A stretch of 64,000 bases of DNA from Burkholderia guangdongensis (GCF_013403875.1 NZ_JACBNX010000024.1:18514-82513); one strand, 5' to 3'. Counted from the first letter of the stretch, positions 1-8,346 are shown. The notes: a model not told the origin generated them from the letters alone. Numbers and translations: made by a program.

Positions 1-621
1 TTCGAAAGGGGCCGCGCGATGATGCGCGGACGCAACAGATGCGAGCGATTGTGCCAAAGGGTTCCGGATCCCGCTGGCGGCGCGCGGATACCCCTGAAGC
101 CGGCAGGGGCGACCGCGCGGCAGACGATCCGATCCGGCGATTGTTTTGGAAACGATGGCAATCGTCTTCAAATTACGAATTTTTACGGCGATTGGATTCG
201 AATCCCCACGGTGGTGCGACGACGCGCGAAAAAGCCGCGCCGACGGGCCCTTCGAATGCCATTCAGCAGGCTTGCGTTTGGGTGTCGATGCCCGCCGGGA
301 AACGCGCGCGGAGAATCGGGTGGTCCGGTTTTGCAAGGATCTGTTTCAACGGCTCACCGAGCGCGCGATGAAACACGCTGTTAAAATCCACGGCTTACCC
401 AAGTTGCGCTGACGGTTTTCGTTCAATCTTTCCGCGCGTCGCGAACAGGCGGCGCGGGGATCGCTCCGGGAGCGGGGCATTGCCCGGTTCGGGCATCAGC
501 GCCCCCGTTCAGACGCTGCCGGAACAAGGAGTCGGGTCGTGCCCGCGTTCGTCTCAGTCGGATCATCCATCCATTGCCCACTCGATCGCCGCTTCGGCCG
601 AACTGCCGGAGGACGGCGCGC
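1..621. other. Non-coding region upstream of hpnI
   Basis: No convincing gene is visible. The open frames here are short, overlap each other and match no family I recognise. The only local structure noticed is a 12-bp palindrome GGATTCGAATCC at 194-205. A ribosome binding site GGAGGA lies at 608-613, nine bases before the hpnI start. The hopanoid gene promoter probably lies here, but no clear -35/-10 pair could be assigned. Confidence 0.5.
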
Positions 622-1794
622 ATGACGCCAAGCGTATCGTTCACCGAATGGCTGCTGATTGCGTTCACGCTCGTTGCCGCCGGCTACGCGCTCGTCGCGG
701 CGTGCGCGCCGCGTCCGCGCACGCCGCGCACGGCCGCGCGTGATGGCTTCGACCCGGTCAGCGTGCTGAAGCCGCTGTGCGGGATCGAGCCGCATCTGTA
801 CGAGAATCTCGCGTCGTTCTGCGAGCAGCGCCACCCGCGCTATGAGCTGCTGTTCGGCGTCGCGTCGGCGCACGATCCGGCCGTCGCGGTCGTCGAGCGG
901 CTGAAGGCCGCGTATCCCGAATGCGACATCACGCTCGTGATCGACGCGCGCGTGTACGGCAAGAACCTGAAGGTCAGCAACCTGATCAACCTCGCCGGGC
1001 GCGCGAAGTACGGCCGCATCGTGATCGCCGACAGCGATATCGCGGTCGCGCCCGATTATCTGGTGCGCGTCACCGCGCCGCTCGCGGACCGCGATGTCGG
1101 CGTCGTCACGTGCCTGTATCATGCGCGTAGCGTCGGCGGGTTCTGGACGCGGATCGGCGCGCAGTTCGTCGACGCGTGGTTCGCGCCGTCGGTGCGGATC
1201 GCGCATCTCGGCGGCTCGAGCCGCTTCGGCTTCGGCGCGACGCTCGCGCTCACGCGCGACACGCTCGAGCGGATCGGCGGGCTCATCGCGCTGAAGGACG
1301 AGCTCGCCGACGATTTCTGGCTCGCCGAGCTGCCGCGCCGGCTCGGCCGGCGCACGGTGCTGTCCGAGGTCGAGGTCGCGACCGACGTGATCGAGTCGTC
1401 GTTCGGCCCGCTGTGGCACCGCGAGACGCGCTGGCTGCGCACGATCCGCTCGCTGAACCCGGGCGGCTTCGCGTTCTTGTTCATCACGTTCACCGCGCCG
1501 TGGCTCGCGGTCGGCGCGGCGCTCGCGCTGTATCTGCCCGGCACGTTCGCCGGCACGCTCGCGGGCGCGGGCGCGGTGATCGGCGCGATCGCGCGGCTCG
1601 TGCTGCACGCGCGCGGCGAGGACGGCTGGCGCGCGTTCTGGCGCGACCTGCCGCTCGTCGCGGTGCGCGACACGCTGCTCGCGCTCGAATGGCTCGCCGC
1701 CGCGTTCGGCACGCAGGTCGTGTGGCGCGGCGCGCGGATGACGGTCGTCGGCGGCGAACGCGCGGCGGCCGTGGAGATCGGCGATAGCCGTTGA
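622..1794 (+). CDS. hpnI: Hopanoid biosynthesis glycosyltransferase HpnI
   Basis: Family 2 glycosyltransferase of the ceramide glucosyltransferase type, 390 residues. In hopanoid producers HpnI adds an N-acetylglucosamine-type sugar to bacteriohopanetetrol, the first step towards the cyclitol-ether head group. An N-terminal membrane segment (about residues 8-28) is followed by the GT-A fold with VSVLKPLCG, an ADSDIAV metal-binding region and a DDFWLAE acceptor motif, then C-terminal membrane segments. The ATG at 622 is preferred over an upstream in-frame start at 574 because GGAGGA precedes it and the membrane helix then starts close to the N-terminus. It is the first gene of hpnI-J-K-L. The identification rests on sequence and on the three hpn neighbours. 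Confidence 0.93.
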   Translation: MTPSVSFTEWLLIAFTLVAAGYALVAACAPRPRTPRTAARDGFDPVSVLKPLCGIEPHLYENLASFCEQRHPRYELLFGVASAHDPAVAVVERLKAAYPECDITLVIDARVYGKNLKVSNLINLAGRAKYGRIVIADSDIAVAPDYLVRVTAPLADRDVGVVTCLYHARSVGGFWTRIGAQFVDAWFAPSVRIAHLGGSSRFGFGATLALTRDTLERIGGLIALKDELADDFWLAELPRRLGRRTVLSEVEVATDVIESSFGPLWHRETRWLRTIRSLNPGGFAFLFITFTAPWLAVGAALALYLPGTFAGTLAGAGAVIGAIARLVLHARGEDGWRAFWRDLPLVAVRDTLLALEWLAAAFGTQVVWRGARMTVVGGERAAAVEIGDSR

Positions 1795-1811
1795 GCGGCG
1801 AACGCGAAGGC

Positions 1812-1876
1812 GGCACGAATATGGCGCAAATGCGCGGCACGAATGCGGCACTGATGCGCGGCACTTATGCGGCACG
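1812..1876. repeat. Imperfect tandem repeats between hpnI and hpnJ
   Basis: The 152-base gap between hpnI and hpnJ contains about five imperfect copies of an element resembling GCGGCACGAATGC, with units of 12-15 bases. It is not open in a meaningful frame and has no hairpin or T-run typical of a terminator. Polymerase slippage is the simplest origin. Copy number may vary between strains. Confidence 0.6.
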
Positions 1877-1946
1877 ACAGACGAACCGAGAGGCGGGCAG
1901 CGGCCCGCGATTTTTGACTCACTGAATTCTTGAACGAGCTCGAACC

Positions 1947-3392
1947 ATGCAGGCACCCGCAACGACTTACCTGAAAACGCTGTTCTTGCAGGCCCCTTCG
2001 TACGACGGCTTCGACGGCGGCGCCGGCTCGCGTTATCAGGCGAAACGCGAAATCCGTTCCTTCTGGTATCCGACCTGGCTCGCGCAGCCGGCCGCGCTGG
2101 TGCCGGGCAGCCGCGTCGTCGACGCGCCGGCCGACGGCCTGTCGGTCGACGAGACGCTCGCGATCGCGAAGGATTTCGACCTCGTGGTCATCCACACGAG
2201 CACGCCGTCGTTCCCGACCGACGCGATGTTCGCGAACGACCTGAAGAAGATGAAGCCGTCGATGCTCGTCGGCATGGTCGGCGCGAAGGTCGCGGTCGAT
2301 CCGCACAACTCGCTGACGGCCACCGACGCGATCGACTTCGTGTGCCGCGAGGAATTCGACTACACGTGCCGCGACGTCGCCGAAGGCAAGCCGTTCGCGG
2401 ACATCGCAGGCCTCAGCTATCGCGCGAAGGACGGCTCGATCGAGCACAACGGCCCGCGTCCGATGATCGAGAACATGGACGAGCTGCCGTTCGTCGCGCC
2501 CGTCTACAAGCGCGACCTGAAGATCGACAACTACTTCATCGGCTACCTGAACTATCCGTACGTGTCGATCTACACGGGCCGCGGCTGCCGCTCGAAGTGC
2601 ACGTTCTGCCTGTGGCCGCAGACGGTCGGCGGCCACCGCTACCGCGTGCGCTCGGTCGAGAACGTGCTCGCGGAAGTGAAGTGGATCCGCGACAACATGC
2701 CGGAAGTGAAGGAGATCATGTTCGACGACGACACGTTCACCGACTTCAAGCCGCGCGTCGAGGAGATCGCGCGCGGGCTCGGCAAGCTCGGCGTCACGTG
2801 GTCGTGCAACGCGAAGGCGAACGTCCCGTATTCGACGCTGAAGATCATGAAGGAGAACGGGCTGCGCCTGCTGCTCGTCGGCTACGAGTCGGGCGACGAC
2901 CAGATCCTGCTGAACATCAAGAAGGGCCTGCGCACCGATATCGCGCGCCGCTTCAGCGACGATTGCAAGAAGCTCGGGATCAAGGTCCACGGCACGTTCA
3001 TCCTCGGCCTGCCGGGCGAGACGCAGGACACGATCAAGAAGACGATCGAGTACGCGAAGGAAATCAATCCGCACACGATCCAGGTGTCGCTCGCCGCGCC
3101 TTATCCGGGCACGCGCCTGTACGACCAGGCGGTCGAGAACGGCTGGATGGAAGAGAACAAGACGATCAACCTCGTCAGCAAGGAAGGCGTGCAGCTCGCC
3201 GCGATCGGCTATCCGCACCTGCCGAAGGAAGAGATCTATCACCATCTCGAGCACTTCTACCGCGAGTTCTACTTCCGGCCGTCGAAGATCTGGGAGATCG
3301 TCCGCGAGATGCTGACGAGCTGGGACATGATGAAGCGCCGTCTGCGCGAGGGCGTCGAGTTCTTCCGCTTCCTGCGCGCGCACGAGGCGTAA
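1947..3392 (+). CDS. hpnJ: Hopanoid biosynthesis radical SAM protein HpnJ
   Basis: B12-binding radical SAM enzyme, 481 residues. HpnJ is known to be needed to convert the amino-sugar hopanoid into the bacteriohopanetetrol cyclitol ether, a ring-contraction-like rearrangement. The N-terminal part (about residues 5-135) looks like a cobalamin-binding fold. The [4Fe-4S] cluster motif is GRGCRSKCTFC near residue 210 (C-x3-C-x2-C), followed by a TIM-barrel region with FDDDTFTD and HGTFILGLPGET. The gene lies 152 bases after hpnI and three bases before hpnK, which fits one transcript with head-group assembly as the shared task. No truncation or missing cluster ligand is visible. Confidence 0.95.
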   Translation: MQAPATTYLKTLFLQAPSYDGFDGGAGSRYQAKREIRSFWYPTWLAQPAALVPGSRVVDAPADGLSVDETLAIAKDFDLVVIHTSTPSFPTDAMFANDLKKMKPSMLVGMVGAKVAVDPHNSLTATDAIDFVCREEFDYTCRDVAEGKPFADIAGLSYRAKDGSIEHNGPRPMIENMDELPFVAPVYKRDLKIDNYFIGYLNYPYVSIYTGRGCRSKCTFCLWPQTVGGHRYRVRSVENVLAEVKWIRDNMPEVKEIMFDDDTFTDFKPRVEEIARGLGKLGVTWSCNAKANVPYSTLKIMKENGLRLLLVGYESGDDQILLNIKKGLRTDIARRFSDDCKKLGIKVHGTFILGLPGETQDTIKKTIEYAKEINPHTIQVSLAAPYPGTRLYDQAVENGWMEENKTINLVSKEGVQLAAIGYPHLPKEEIYHHLEHFYREFYFRPSKIWEIVREMLTSWDMMKRRLREGVEFFRFLRAHEA

Positions 3393-3395
3393 TTC

Positions 3396-4283
3396 GTGGC
3401 GGGGCAGCGAGCGGCGCGGGCGGTGATCTTCACCGCCGACGACTTCGGGCTGCATCCGCGCGTGAACGCGGCGGTCGAGCGCGCGCATCGCGACGGCGTG
3501 CTGAATGCCGCGAGCCTGATGGTCGGCGCGCCGGCCGCGCAGGACGCGGTCGAGCGCGCGCGGCGGCTGCCGTCGCTCGCGGTCGGCCTGCATCTCGTGC
3601 TCGCCGACGGGCCCGCGACGCTGCCCGCGCATGAGATTCCCGCGCTCGTCGGGCCGGACGGCCGCTTCGGCGACGCGATGGCGAAGGACGGCTGTCGCTT
3701 CTTTTTCCTGCCGCACGTGCGCGCACAACTGCGCCGCGAGATCCGCGCGCAGTTCGACGCGTTCGCGTCGACCGGGCTGCCGCTCGATCACGTGAATGCG
3801 CACAAGCATTTCCATCTGCATCCGACCGTGCTGTCGCTGATCGTCGAGATCGGGCGCGACTACGGCCTGCGCGCGGTGCGGCTGCCGTACGAGCGCTCGG
3901 CGAGCGCGTGGCTCAAGCCGTGGATCGCGCTCGTGCGCGCGCGGCTCGATCGCGCGGGGCTCGCGCACAACGACTACGTGGTCGGGATCGAACATACCGG
4001 CGCGATGGACGAGGCGGTGCTGCTCGCCGCGCTCGCCGATCTGCCGGACGGCGTCGGCGAGATCTACTGCCATCCGGCCGAGGCGGGCGACGGCCCGATC
4101 ACGCCGAGCATGCGCGACTATCGCCCGGTCGACGAGATGCGCGCGCTGCTGTCGCCGCGCGTCGCCGCGGCCGTGAAGGCGTCGGGCGCCGCGAGCGGTG
4201 GCTTCGCCGACGTGTTCGGCCTGAGCGCCGCGGGCTCGCGCACCGCGTGCGCGGCGCACGAGCCGGGAGCGCAGCCGTCGTGA
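3396..4283 (+). CDS. hpnK: Hopanoid biosynthesis deacetylase HpnK (YdjC/ChbG family)
   Basis: YdjC/ChbG-family carbohydrate deacetylase, 295 residues. HpnK removes the acetyl group from the N-acetylglucosaminyl hopanoid made by HpnI to give the glucosamine form used by HpnJ. Metal-site residues are visible in FTADDFGLHP near the N-terminus and in LDHVNAHKHFHLHP (His cluster), with a further IYCHPAEAGD motif near residue 228. The start is a GTG three bases after the hpnJ stop. The stop overlaps the GTG of hpnL, indicating translational coupling. Length and motifs are normal for the family. Confidence 0.93.
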   Translation: MAGQRAARAVIFTADDFGLHPRVNAAVERAHRDGVLNAASLMVGAPAAQDAVERARRLPSLAVGLHLVLADGPATLPAHEIPALVGPDGRFGDAMAKDGCRFFFLPHVRAQLRREIRAQFDAFASTGLPLDHVNAHKHFHLHPTVLSLIVEIGRDYGLRAVRLPYERSASAWLKPWIALVRARLDRAGLAHNDYVVGIEHTGAMDEAVLLAALADLPDGVGEIYCHPAEAGDGPITPSMRDYRPVDEMRALLSPRVAAAVKASGAASGGFADVFGLSAAGSRTACAAHEPGAQPS

Positions 4284-5314
4284 GCAAGTGGATCAAATGG
4301 CTCGGCTGGCCGATCGGGATCGCGATCCTGATCGTGCTCGGGCTGCGCGACGGCGTCGGCGACGTCGTCCACATGCTCGGGCGCGCGGGCTGCGCGCTGC
4401 TGTGGCTCGTGCCGTTCCACGCGCTGCCGCTGCTGCTCGACGCGCACGCGTGGCGCCTGCTGCTCGCGCGTCGCGCGTCGCTGCCGTTCCTGTGGTGGAT
4501 CGCGACCGTGCGCGAGGCGGTGAACCGGCTGCTGCCGGTCGTCGGCGTCGGCGGCGAGATCGTCGGCATCCGGCTCGCGCGCTGGCGCGTGCCCGATGCG
4601 AGCGCGGTTACCGCGTCGGTGATCGTCGAGGTGCTCGTTACGATCGTCGTCCAGTATGCGTTCGCGTCGCTCGGCCTCGTGCTGGTGATCGCGATGACGC
4701 ACGACGTCGGCGCGAAGACGATCGGCCTCGCGATGCTGCTGTCGATCCCGTTGCCGCTGCTCGCGATCGTGCTCGTGCGGCGCGGCGGAATCTTTCATGC
4801 GATCGAGCGTTTCGCGGGCCGGCTGCTCGGCGATTCGCATACGCTGCTGCAGGGCGTCGACGGCAAGCGGCTCGACGCGGACATCGACGCGCTGATGTCG
4901 CGCGCGGGCCTGCTGTTTCGCGCGTTCTTCTGGCAGTTCCTCGGCTATGCGAGCGGCGCGCTCGAGAACTACTGGGCGCTGAAGCTGCTCGGCCATCCGG
5001 TGTCGATCGGCGGCGCGCTCGCGATCGAGGCAATGACGCAGGCCGTGCGCCACGCGGCGTTCATGGTGCCGGGCGGGCTCGGTGTGCAGGAGGCGACCGT
5101 CGTGCTGCTCGCGCAGACCTTCGGCGTCGATCGCGAGGCCGCGCTGTCGCTCGCGCTCGTGAAGCGCGGCCGCGAGGTCGTGTTCGGCTGCCTCGCGCTC
5201 GGCTCGTGGCAGCTCGCGGAGCTCGTGCGCACGCGCAGCCGGATTCGCGCGCACGCGGCGCCGCAGGCCGCTCACGATGCCGAGGCCGGGCGCGAGACCG
5301 AGCGGCTGCACTGA
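4280..5314 (+). CDS. hpnL: Hopanoid-associated membrane protein HpnL
   Basis: Integral inner-membrane protein, 344 residues, of the lysylphosphatidylglycerol synthase transmembrane/UPF0104-like family. HpnL is conserved in hopanoid clusters. Its biochemical role is unproven, and transport or handling of modified hopanoids is an inference from the family. Many hydrophobic segments are present, beginning with WLGWPIGIAILIVLGL, and a family-typical FMVPGGLGVQE motif lies near residue 258. The GTG start at 4280 overlaps the hpnK stop (GTGA), so an upstream in-frame start inside hpnK is not needed. The C-terminal codons run into a short direct-repeat tract. Confidence 0.9.
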   Translation: MSKWIKWLGWPIGIAILIVLGLRDGVGDVVHMLGRAGCALLWLVPFHALPLLLDAHAWRLLLARRASLPFLWWIATVREAVNRLLPVVGVGGEIVGIRLARWRVPDASAVTASVIVEVLVTIVVQYAFASLGLVLVIAMTHDVGAKTIGLAMLLSIPLPLLAIVLVRRGGIFHAIERFAGRLLGDSHTLLQGVDGKRLDADIDALMSRAGLLFRAFFWQFLGYASGALENYWALKLLGHPVSIGGALAIEAMTQAVRHAAFMVPGGLGVQEATVVLLAQTFGVDREAALSLALVKRGREVVFGCLALGSWQLAELVRTRSRIRAHAAPQAAHDAEAGRETERLH

Positions 5315-5358
5315 GCGGCTGCACCGGCCGAACGACTGCACCGAACGACTGCACCGAG
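5300..5358. repeat. Short direct repeats at the end of hpnL
   Basis: Two copies of a GAGCGGCTGCACY unit, the first inside the last hpnL codons, are followed by two copies of a GAACGACTGCACC unit and a partial GAGCGG. Together they form a degenerate 13-base tandem repeat spanning the hpnL stop codon. Expansion or contraction could change the last residues of HpnL. Confidence 0.65.
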
Positions 5359-5430
5359 CGGTGCGCGTCGTCTCGCGCTTTTTTCGGAGCGCGGGTATGC
5401 TTGCCGCGTGTTTCCGACCGTCTTCCTCAT

Positions 5431-5991
5431 ATGATTCTTCGTCCCCGGCTGTTCACCGTCGCATTGCTGGCCGCCACGCTGGCGCTGGCCGGATGCGACG
5501 ACCAGCAAAGCGAGCGCGCCGTGCTGCACCGTCTCAGGGAGTTCTTCACCGCGATCAAGCCGGCACAGTTGCTGCTGAAGGGGCTGAAGCCCGGCGAGTC
5601 GACCGAGGCCGACGTCCGCCACCAGATGGGCACGCCGGAGACCGAGCGCGTGTTCACCGACGGCTCGAAGCGCTTCGAGTATCCGCGCGGGCCGATGGGC
5701 AACCAGACGTGGTTCGTCGATATCGACGGCAATGGACGCTACGCCGGCGCGACCCAGGTGCTGATCGCCGCGAATTTCGCGAAGGTGCGCCCGGGCATGA
5801 CCGAGGACGAGGTGCGCCGCCTGCTCGGCAAGCCGGGGCAGGTCGCGCGCTATCCGCTGAAGCCGGAGACCGTGTGGAGCTGGCGCTGGCTCGAGGACGG
5901 CGTGAACCAGGACGCGTTCTTCAACGTGCATTTCGGCCCGGACGGGCTCGTGTATACGACGTCGCGCTCGGATCTCCAGAGAGGGCATTGA
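5431..5991 (+). CDS. Lipoprotein with two SmpA/OmlA (BamE-like) domains
   Basis: Predicted outer-membrane lipoprotein of 186 residues. The signal peptide MILRPRLFTVALLAATLALAGC ends in a lipobox (LAGC, acylated Cys at 22). Two BamE-type motifs follow: LKPGESTEADVRHQMGTPE near residue 52 and VRPGMTEDEVRRLLGKPGQ near residue 118, suggesting a duplicated SmpA/OmlA fold. Such folds bind other envelope proteins, but this protein is larger than BamE and is probably a paralogue. It follows the hopanoid genes by 116 bases and may be co-transcribed. Its last 71 bases overlap the convergent brnA frame, which is unusual. Confidence 0.85.
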   Translation: MILRPRLFTVALLAATLALAGCDDQQSERAVLHRLREFFTAIKPAQLLLKGLKPGESTEADVRHQMGTPETERVFTDGSKRFEYPRGPMGNQTWFVDIDGNGRYAGATQVLIAANFAKVRPGMTEDEVRRLLGKPGQVARYPLKPETVWSWRWLEDGVNQDAFFNVHFGPDGLVYTTSRSDLQRGH

Positions 5992-6172
5992 CTGCCTTCG
6001 GGCGGACGAACATCGGGCGCCCGTACGTTTTCTCGATCCATTCGGGAAATGGCACCATCCGGGCCATCTCCTCATCGGTCAGCTCGTGAGTGTCCGGGTC
6101 GGCGGCGATACCGCGCGCGATGGCCTCTTCTTCTTCCGGGGTGTTGCGGACGAACTTAACGGGCTTGCTCAT
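5921..6172 (-). pseudogene. brnA: BrnA-like antitoxin, probably truncated
   Basis: Frame of 83 residues starting MSKPVKFVRNTPEEEEAI and continuing with an AADPDTHELTDEEM motif typical of BrnA antitoxins paired with BrnT. In the family, the segment after the GRP motif (here at residues 51-53) should contain a ribbon-helix-helix with a strand like ITIRLS and a C-terminal GWQTRI motif. Neither is present. From residue 62 on, the frame is antisense to the end of the lipoprotein gene and ends in a low-complexity SATSYTRARPGRNAR. It overlaps brnT by 17 bases in the usual toxin-first order. I infer loss of the DNA-binding domain. A short variant family is the alternative. Confidence 0.62.
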
Positions 6173-6452
6173 AGTCTTGAACCTCTCGGTTATTGGCCTT
6201 ACGCAGGCTGATGATGCGAAATGTGCGTTCGCGGGGCACGACGATCGCTACGTGAATACGAGTACGGATCGGCACGCGGCAGGTCAGGCGCACTTCGCCG
6301 TATTCACGGCGCGTGTCGGGCTTCACGTGCGCGGCATGCCAGTCGGCAAGTTCCGCCAGCTTTAACGAGATACCGTGCTTGAGCTGGTTCGCTGCCTCCT
6401 TGGCTGCGTCGAAGACAAACGGCGGACCGATCCAGTGTGGTGACGAAAACAT
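6156..6452 (-). CDS. brnT: BrnT-family toxin
   Basis: Predicted ribonuclease toxin of the BrnT type II family (RelE-like fold), 98 residues. Diagnostic segments are FVFDAAKEAANQLKHGISL near the N-terminus, IHVAIVVPRERTFRIISLRKANNREVQDYE towards the end (the RxISxRxA(N/R)xxE pattern), and the usual toxin-first order before BrnA. Family knowledge: BrnT cleaves RNA and is neutralised by BrnA, which also represses the operon. Base composition here is lower in GC than in the flanking genes, which fits horizontal acquisition. The start at 6452 lacks a strong ribosome binding site, and a later start near the FVFD segment is possible. Confidence 0.82.
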   Translation of the reverse strand: MFSSPHWIGPPFVFDAAKEAANQLKHGISLKLAELADWHAAHVKPDTRREYGEVRLTCRVPIRTRIHVAIVVPRERTFRIISLRKANNREVQDYEQAR

Positions 6453-6844
6453 AGGCGGGCAAGAATCTTCGCGGCTGCAAAATGTCGCGGTTCATGGCGC
6501 GGCGGCTGGCGCACGCACCTTTTCGTACGACGGACAACCGATTGTGCGGCGCGGGCCGACGCCCGCCCATTCGGCCGGACGGCCGACGCCGCGCTATCGC
6601 AAAAGCGACCGGAAAATTGCAAAAAGTCTGCCGACCGGCGTGTTAGGGAGGTGTCAGGCAGCCTGTTTTTTTCTTTAAAAACAGTTACGTAACCGTCCGC
6701 CGACATGGATGTGACGATGTGTTGCGATGCAGCAAATCCACCCGCGGTGATTTGAGCCAATCATTTTCGCTTGCGACTATCCGCGTCAGCCCGGCGGGGA
6801 GGGGGAGTTTCTCGCCGGCATCCATTCCAAACTTGGAGACGCGC
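6453..6844. promoter_or_regulatory. Divergent intergenic region between brnT and hisQ
   Basis: This 392-base gap holds no gene I can support. It should contain promoters for brnTA (leftward) and the arginine transporter genes (rightward). Two structures stand out: an A/T-rich hairpin with stem CTGTTTTT at 6663-6670 pairing with AAAAACAG at 6677-6684, and directly after it a perfect palindrome GTTACGTAAC at 6684-6693. Either could be an operator. No clear sigma-70 pair was assigned. Confidence 0.45.
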
Positions 6845-7534
6845 GTGTTCCTTTACGGCTTTGGTCCCGTCATCTGGGCGGGCACCGTGCAGACGATCGA
6901 GCTGTCGGTGCTGTCGCTCGCCGCGGCGGTGGCGCTCGGGCTGATCGGCGCGGTGGCGAAGCTGTCGCATAACCGGGTGCTGCGTTCGATCGCGACCGGC
7001 TATACGACGCTGATCCGCTCGGTGCCCGATCTCGTGCTGATGCTGCTGCTGTTCTACAGCATCCAGATCTGGCTCAACGACTTCACCGACCTGATGAACT
7101 GGGATCAGATCGACATCGATCCTTTCGTCGCGGGCGTGTTGACGCTCGGCTTCATCTACGGCGCGTATTTCACCGAGACGTTCCGCGGCGCGTTCATGTC
7201 GGTGCCGCGCGGGCAGCTCGAGGCGGGGGCCGCGTACGGGATGAGCGGGCCGCGGATCTTCCTGCGGATCCTGTTCCCGCAGATGATGCGCTTCGCGCTG
7301 CCGGGCATCGGCAACAACTGGCAGGTGCTCGTGAAGGCGACCGCGCTCGTGTCGATCATCGGCCTCGCCGACGTCGTGAAGGCCGCGCAGGACGCCGGCA
7401 AGAGCACGTTCAACATGTTCTTCTTCATCCTCGTCGCCGCGCTGATCTACCTCGCGATCACGACGGTCTCCAACTTCGTGCTGATCCAGCTCGAGAAGCG
7501 CTATTCCATCGGCGTGCGCCACGCAGAACTATGA
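6845..7534 (+). CDS. hisQ: Arginine/ornithine-type ABC transporter permease HisQ/AotQ
   Basis: Inner-membrane permease of the polar amino-acid (HisMQ) family, 229 residues, expected to form a heterodimer with the next gene product. The first membrane segment begins within ten residues of the start, with the family motif TLIRSVPDLVLMLLLFY, and the EAA loop reads EAGAAYGMSGPRIFLRILFPQMM near residue 125, where the ATPase docks. The GTG start at 6845 has GGAG just upstream and matches the usual 228-residue length, better than longer in-frame starts. The stop overlaps the start of hisM (ATGA). Location beside the aru genes and an ArgR-like regulator suggests arginine or ornithine as substrate. 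Confidence 0.9.
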   Translation: MFLYGFGPVIWAGTVQTIELSVLSLAAAVALGLIGAVAKLSHNRVLRSIATGYTTLIRSVPDLVLMLLLFYSIQIWLNDFTDLMNWDQIDIDPFVAGVLTLGFIYGAYFTETFRGAFMSVPRGQLEAGAAYGMSGPRIFLRILFPQMMRFALPGIGNNWQVLVKATALVSIIGLADVVKAAQDAGKSTFNMFFFILVAALIYLAITTVSNFVLIQLEKRYSIGVRHAEL

Positions 7535-8244
7535 TCGAGATCCTCAACCAATTCGGCCAGGCGTTCCTCTACTGGGACGGCCAGCGCCTGTCCGGCCTCG
7601 CGGTCACGCTGTGGCTGCTCGTCGCGTCGATCTCGATCGGCTTTTGCTGCTCGGTGCCGCTCGCGGTCGCGCGGGTATCGAAGAACCGCTGGCTGTCCAC
7701 GCCGGTGCGGCTGTACACGTACGTGTTCCGCGGCACGCCGCTGTACGTGCAGCTGCTGCTGATCTACACCGGGATGTACAGCCTCGAGTTCGTGCGTTCG
7801 CATTCGCTGCTCGACGCGTTCTTCAAGAGCGGCTTCAACTGCACGATCCTCGCGTTCGCGCTGAACACGTGCGCGTACACGACCGAGATCTTCGCGGGCG
7901 CGATCAAGGCGACGTCGCACGGCGAGGTCGAGGCCGCCCGCGCATACGGGATGTCGACGTTCGCGATGTACCGCCGCGTGATCCTGCCGTCCGCATTGCG
8001 CCGCGCGCTGCCGCTGTACAGCAACGAGGTGATCCTGATGCTGCACGCGACGACGGTCGCGTTCACCGCGACGGTGCCGGACATCCTGAAGGTCGCGCGC
8101 GACGCGAACTCGGCGACGTACATGGCGTTCCAGTCGTTCGGGCTCGCCGCGCTGATCTATCTTGCGGTATCGTTCGCACTCGTCGCGGCGTTTCGCCGTG
8201 CCGAGCGCCACTGGCTCGCGTACCTCGCGGCCGGCCGTCATTGA
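7531..8244 (+). CDS. hisM: Arginine/ornithine-type ABC transporter permease HisM/AotM
   Basis: Second HisMQ-family permease, 237 residues, partner of the preceding protein. It has five or so membrane segments, a TYVFRGTPLYVQLLLIY motif, and the EAA loop EAARAYGMSTFAMYRRVILPSALRRALP near residue 134. Its ATG overlaps the hisQ stop by the ATGA arrangement, so the two should be made in equal amounts. After its stop comes a Burkholderia-type intergenic repeat before the ATPase gene. Size and motifs are complete. Confidence 0.9.
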   Translation: MIEILNQFGQAFLYWDGQRLSGLAVTLWLLVASISIGFCCSVPLAVARVSKNRWLSTPVRLYTYVFRGTPLYVQLLLIYTGMYSLEFVRSHSLLDAFFKSGFNCTILAFALNTCAYTTEIFAGAIKATSHGEVEAARAYGMSTFAMYRRVILPSALRRALPLYSNEVILMLHATTVAFTATVPDILKVARDANSATYMAFQSFGLAALIYLAVSFALVAAFRRAERHWLAYLAAGRH

Positions 8245-8248
8245 TTCA

Positions 8249-8331
8249 ATTCAGCCTCCGCCGGGCCGCCCCAAGGAGGCTGAACGCCCCCTCGGGGGGC
8301 AGCGAACGAAGTGAGCGTGGGGGCACATTTC
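8249..8331. repeat. Burkholderia-type dispersed intergenic repeat with two hairpins
   Basis: The element starts with CAGCCTCC pairing with GGAGGCTG (8-bp stem, 15-base loop), followed by a second stem GCCCCC/GGGGGC and the tail AGCGAACGAAGTGAGCGTGGGGGC. From general knowledge, very similar GC-rich elements are dispersed between genes in Burkholderia and relatives. It sits inside the transporter operon between hisM and hisP and could act as a transcript-stabilising or attenuating structure. The recall of its dispersal is not checked here. Confidence 0.7.
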
Positions 8332-8346
8332 ATCCAGGAGAGCCAG

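Noticed and set aside
194..205. tRNA T-arm-like GGATTCGAATCC, suggesting a tRNA or attachment-site remnant
   Set aside because: It is a simple palindrome; no acceptor, D-arm or anticodon structure can be built around it.
6663..6684. Rho-independent terminator before hisQ
   Set aside because: The stem is entirely A/T-rich at its core and no GC-rich stem precedes the T-run; more likely a regulatory or incidental inverted repeat.
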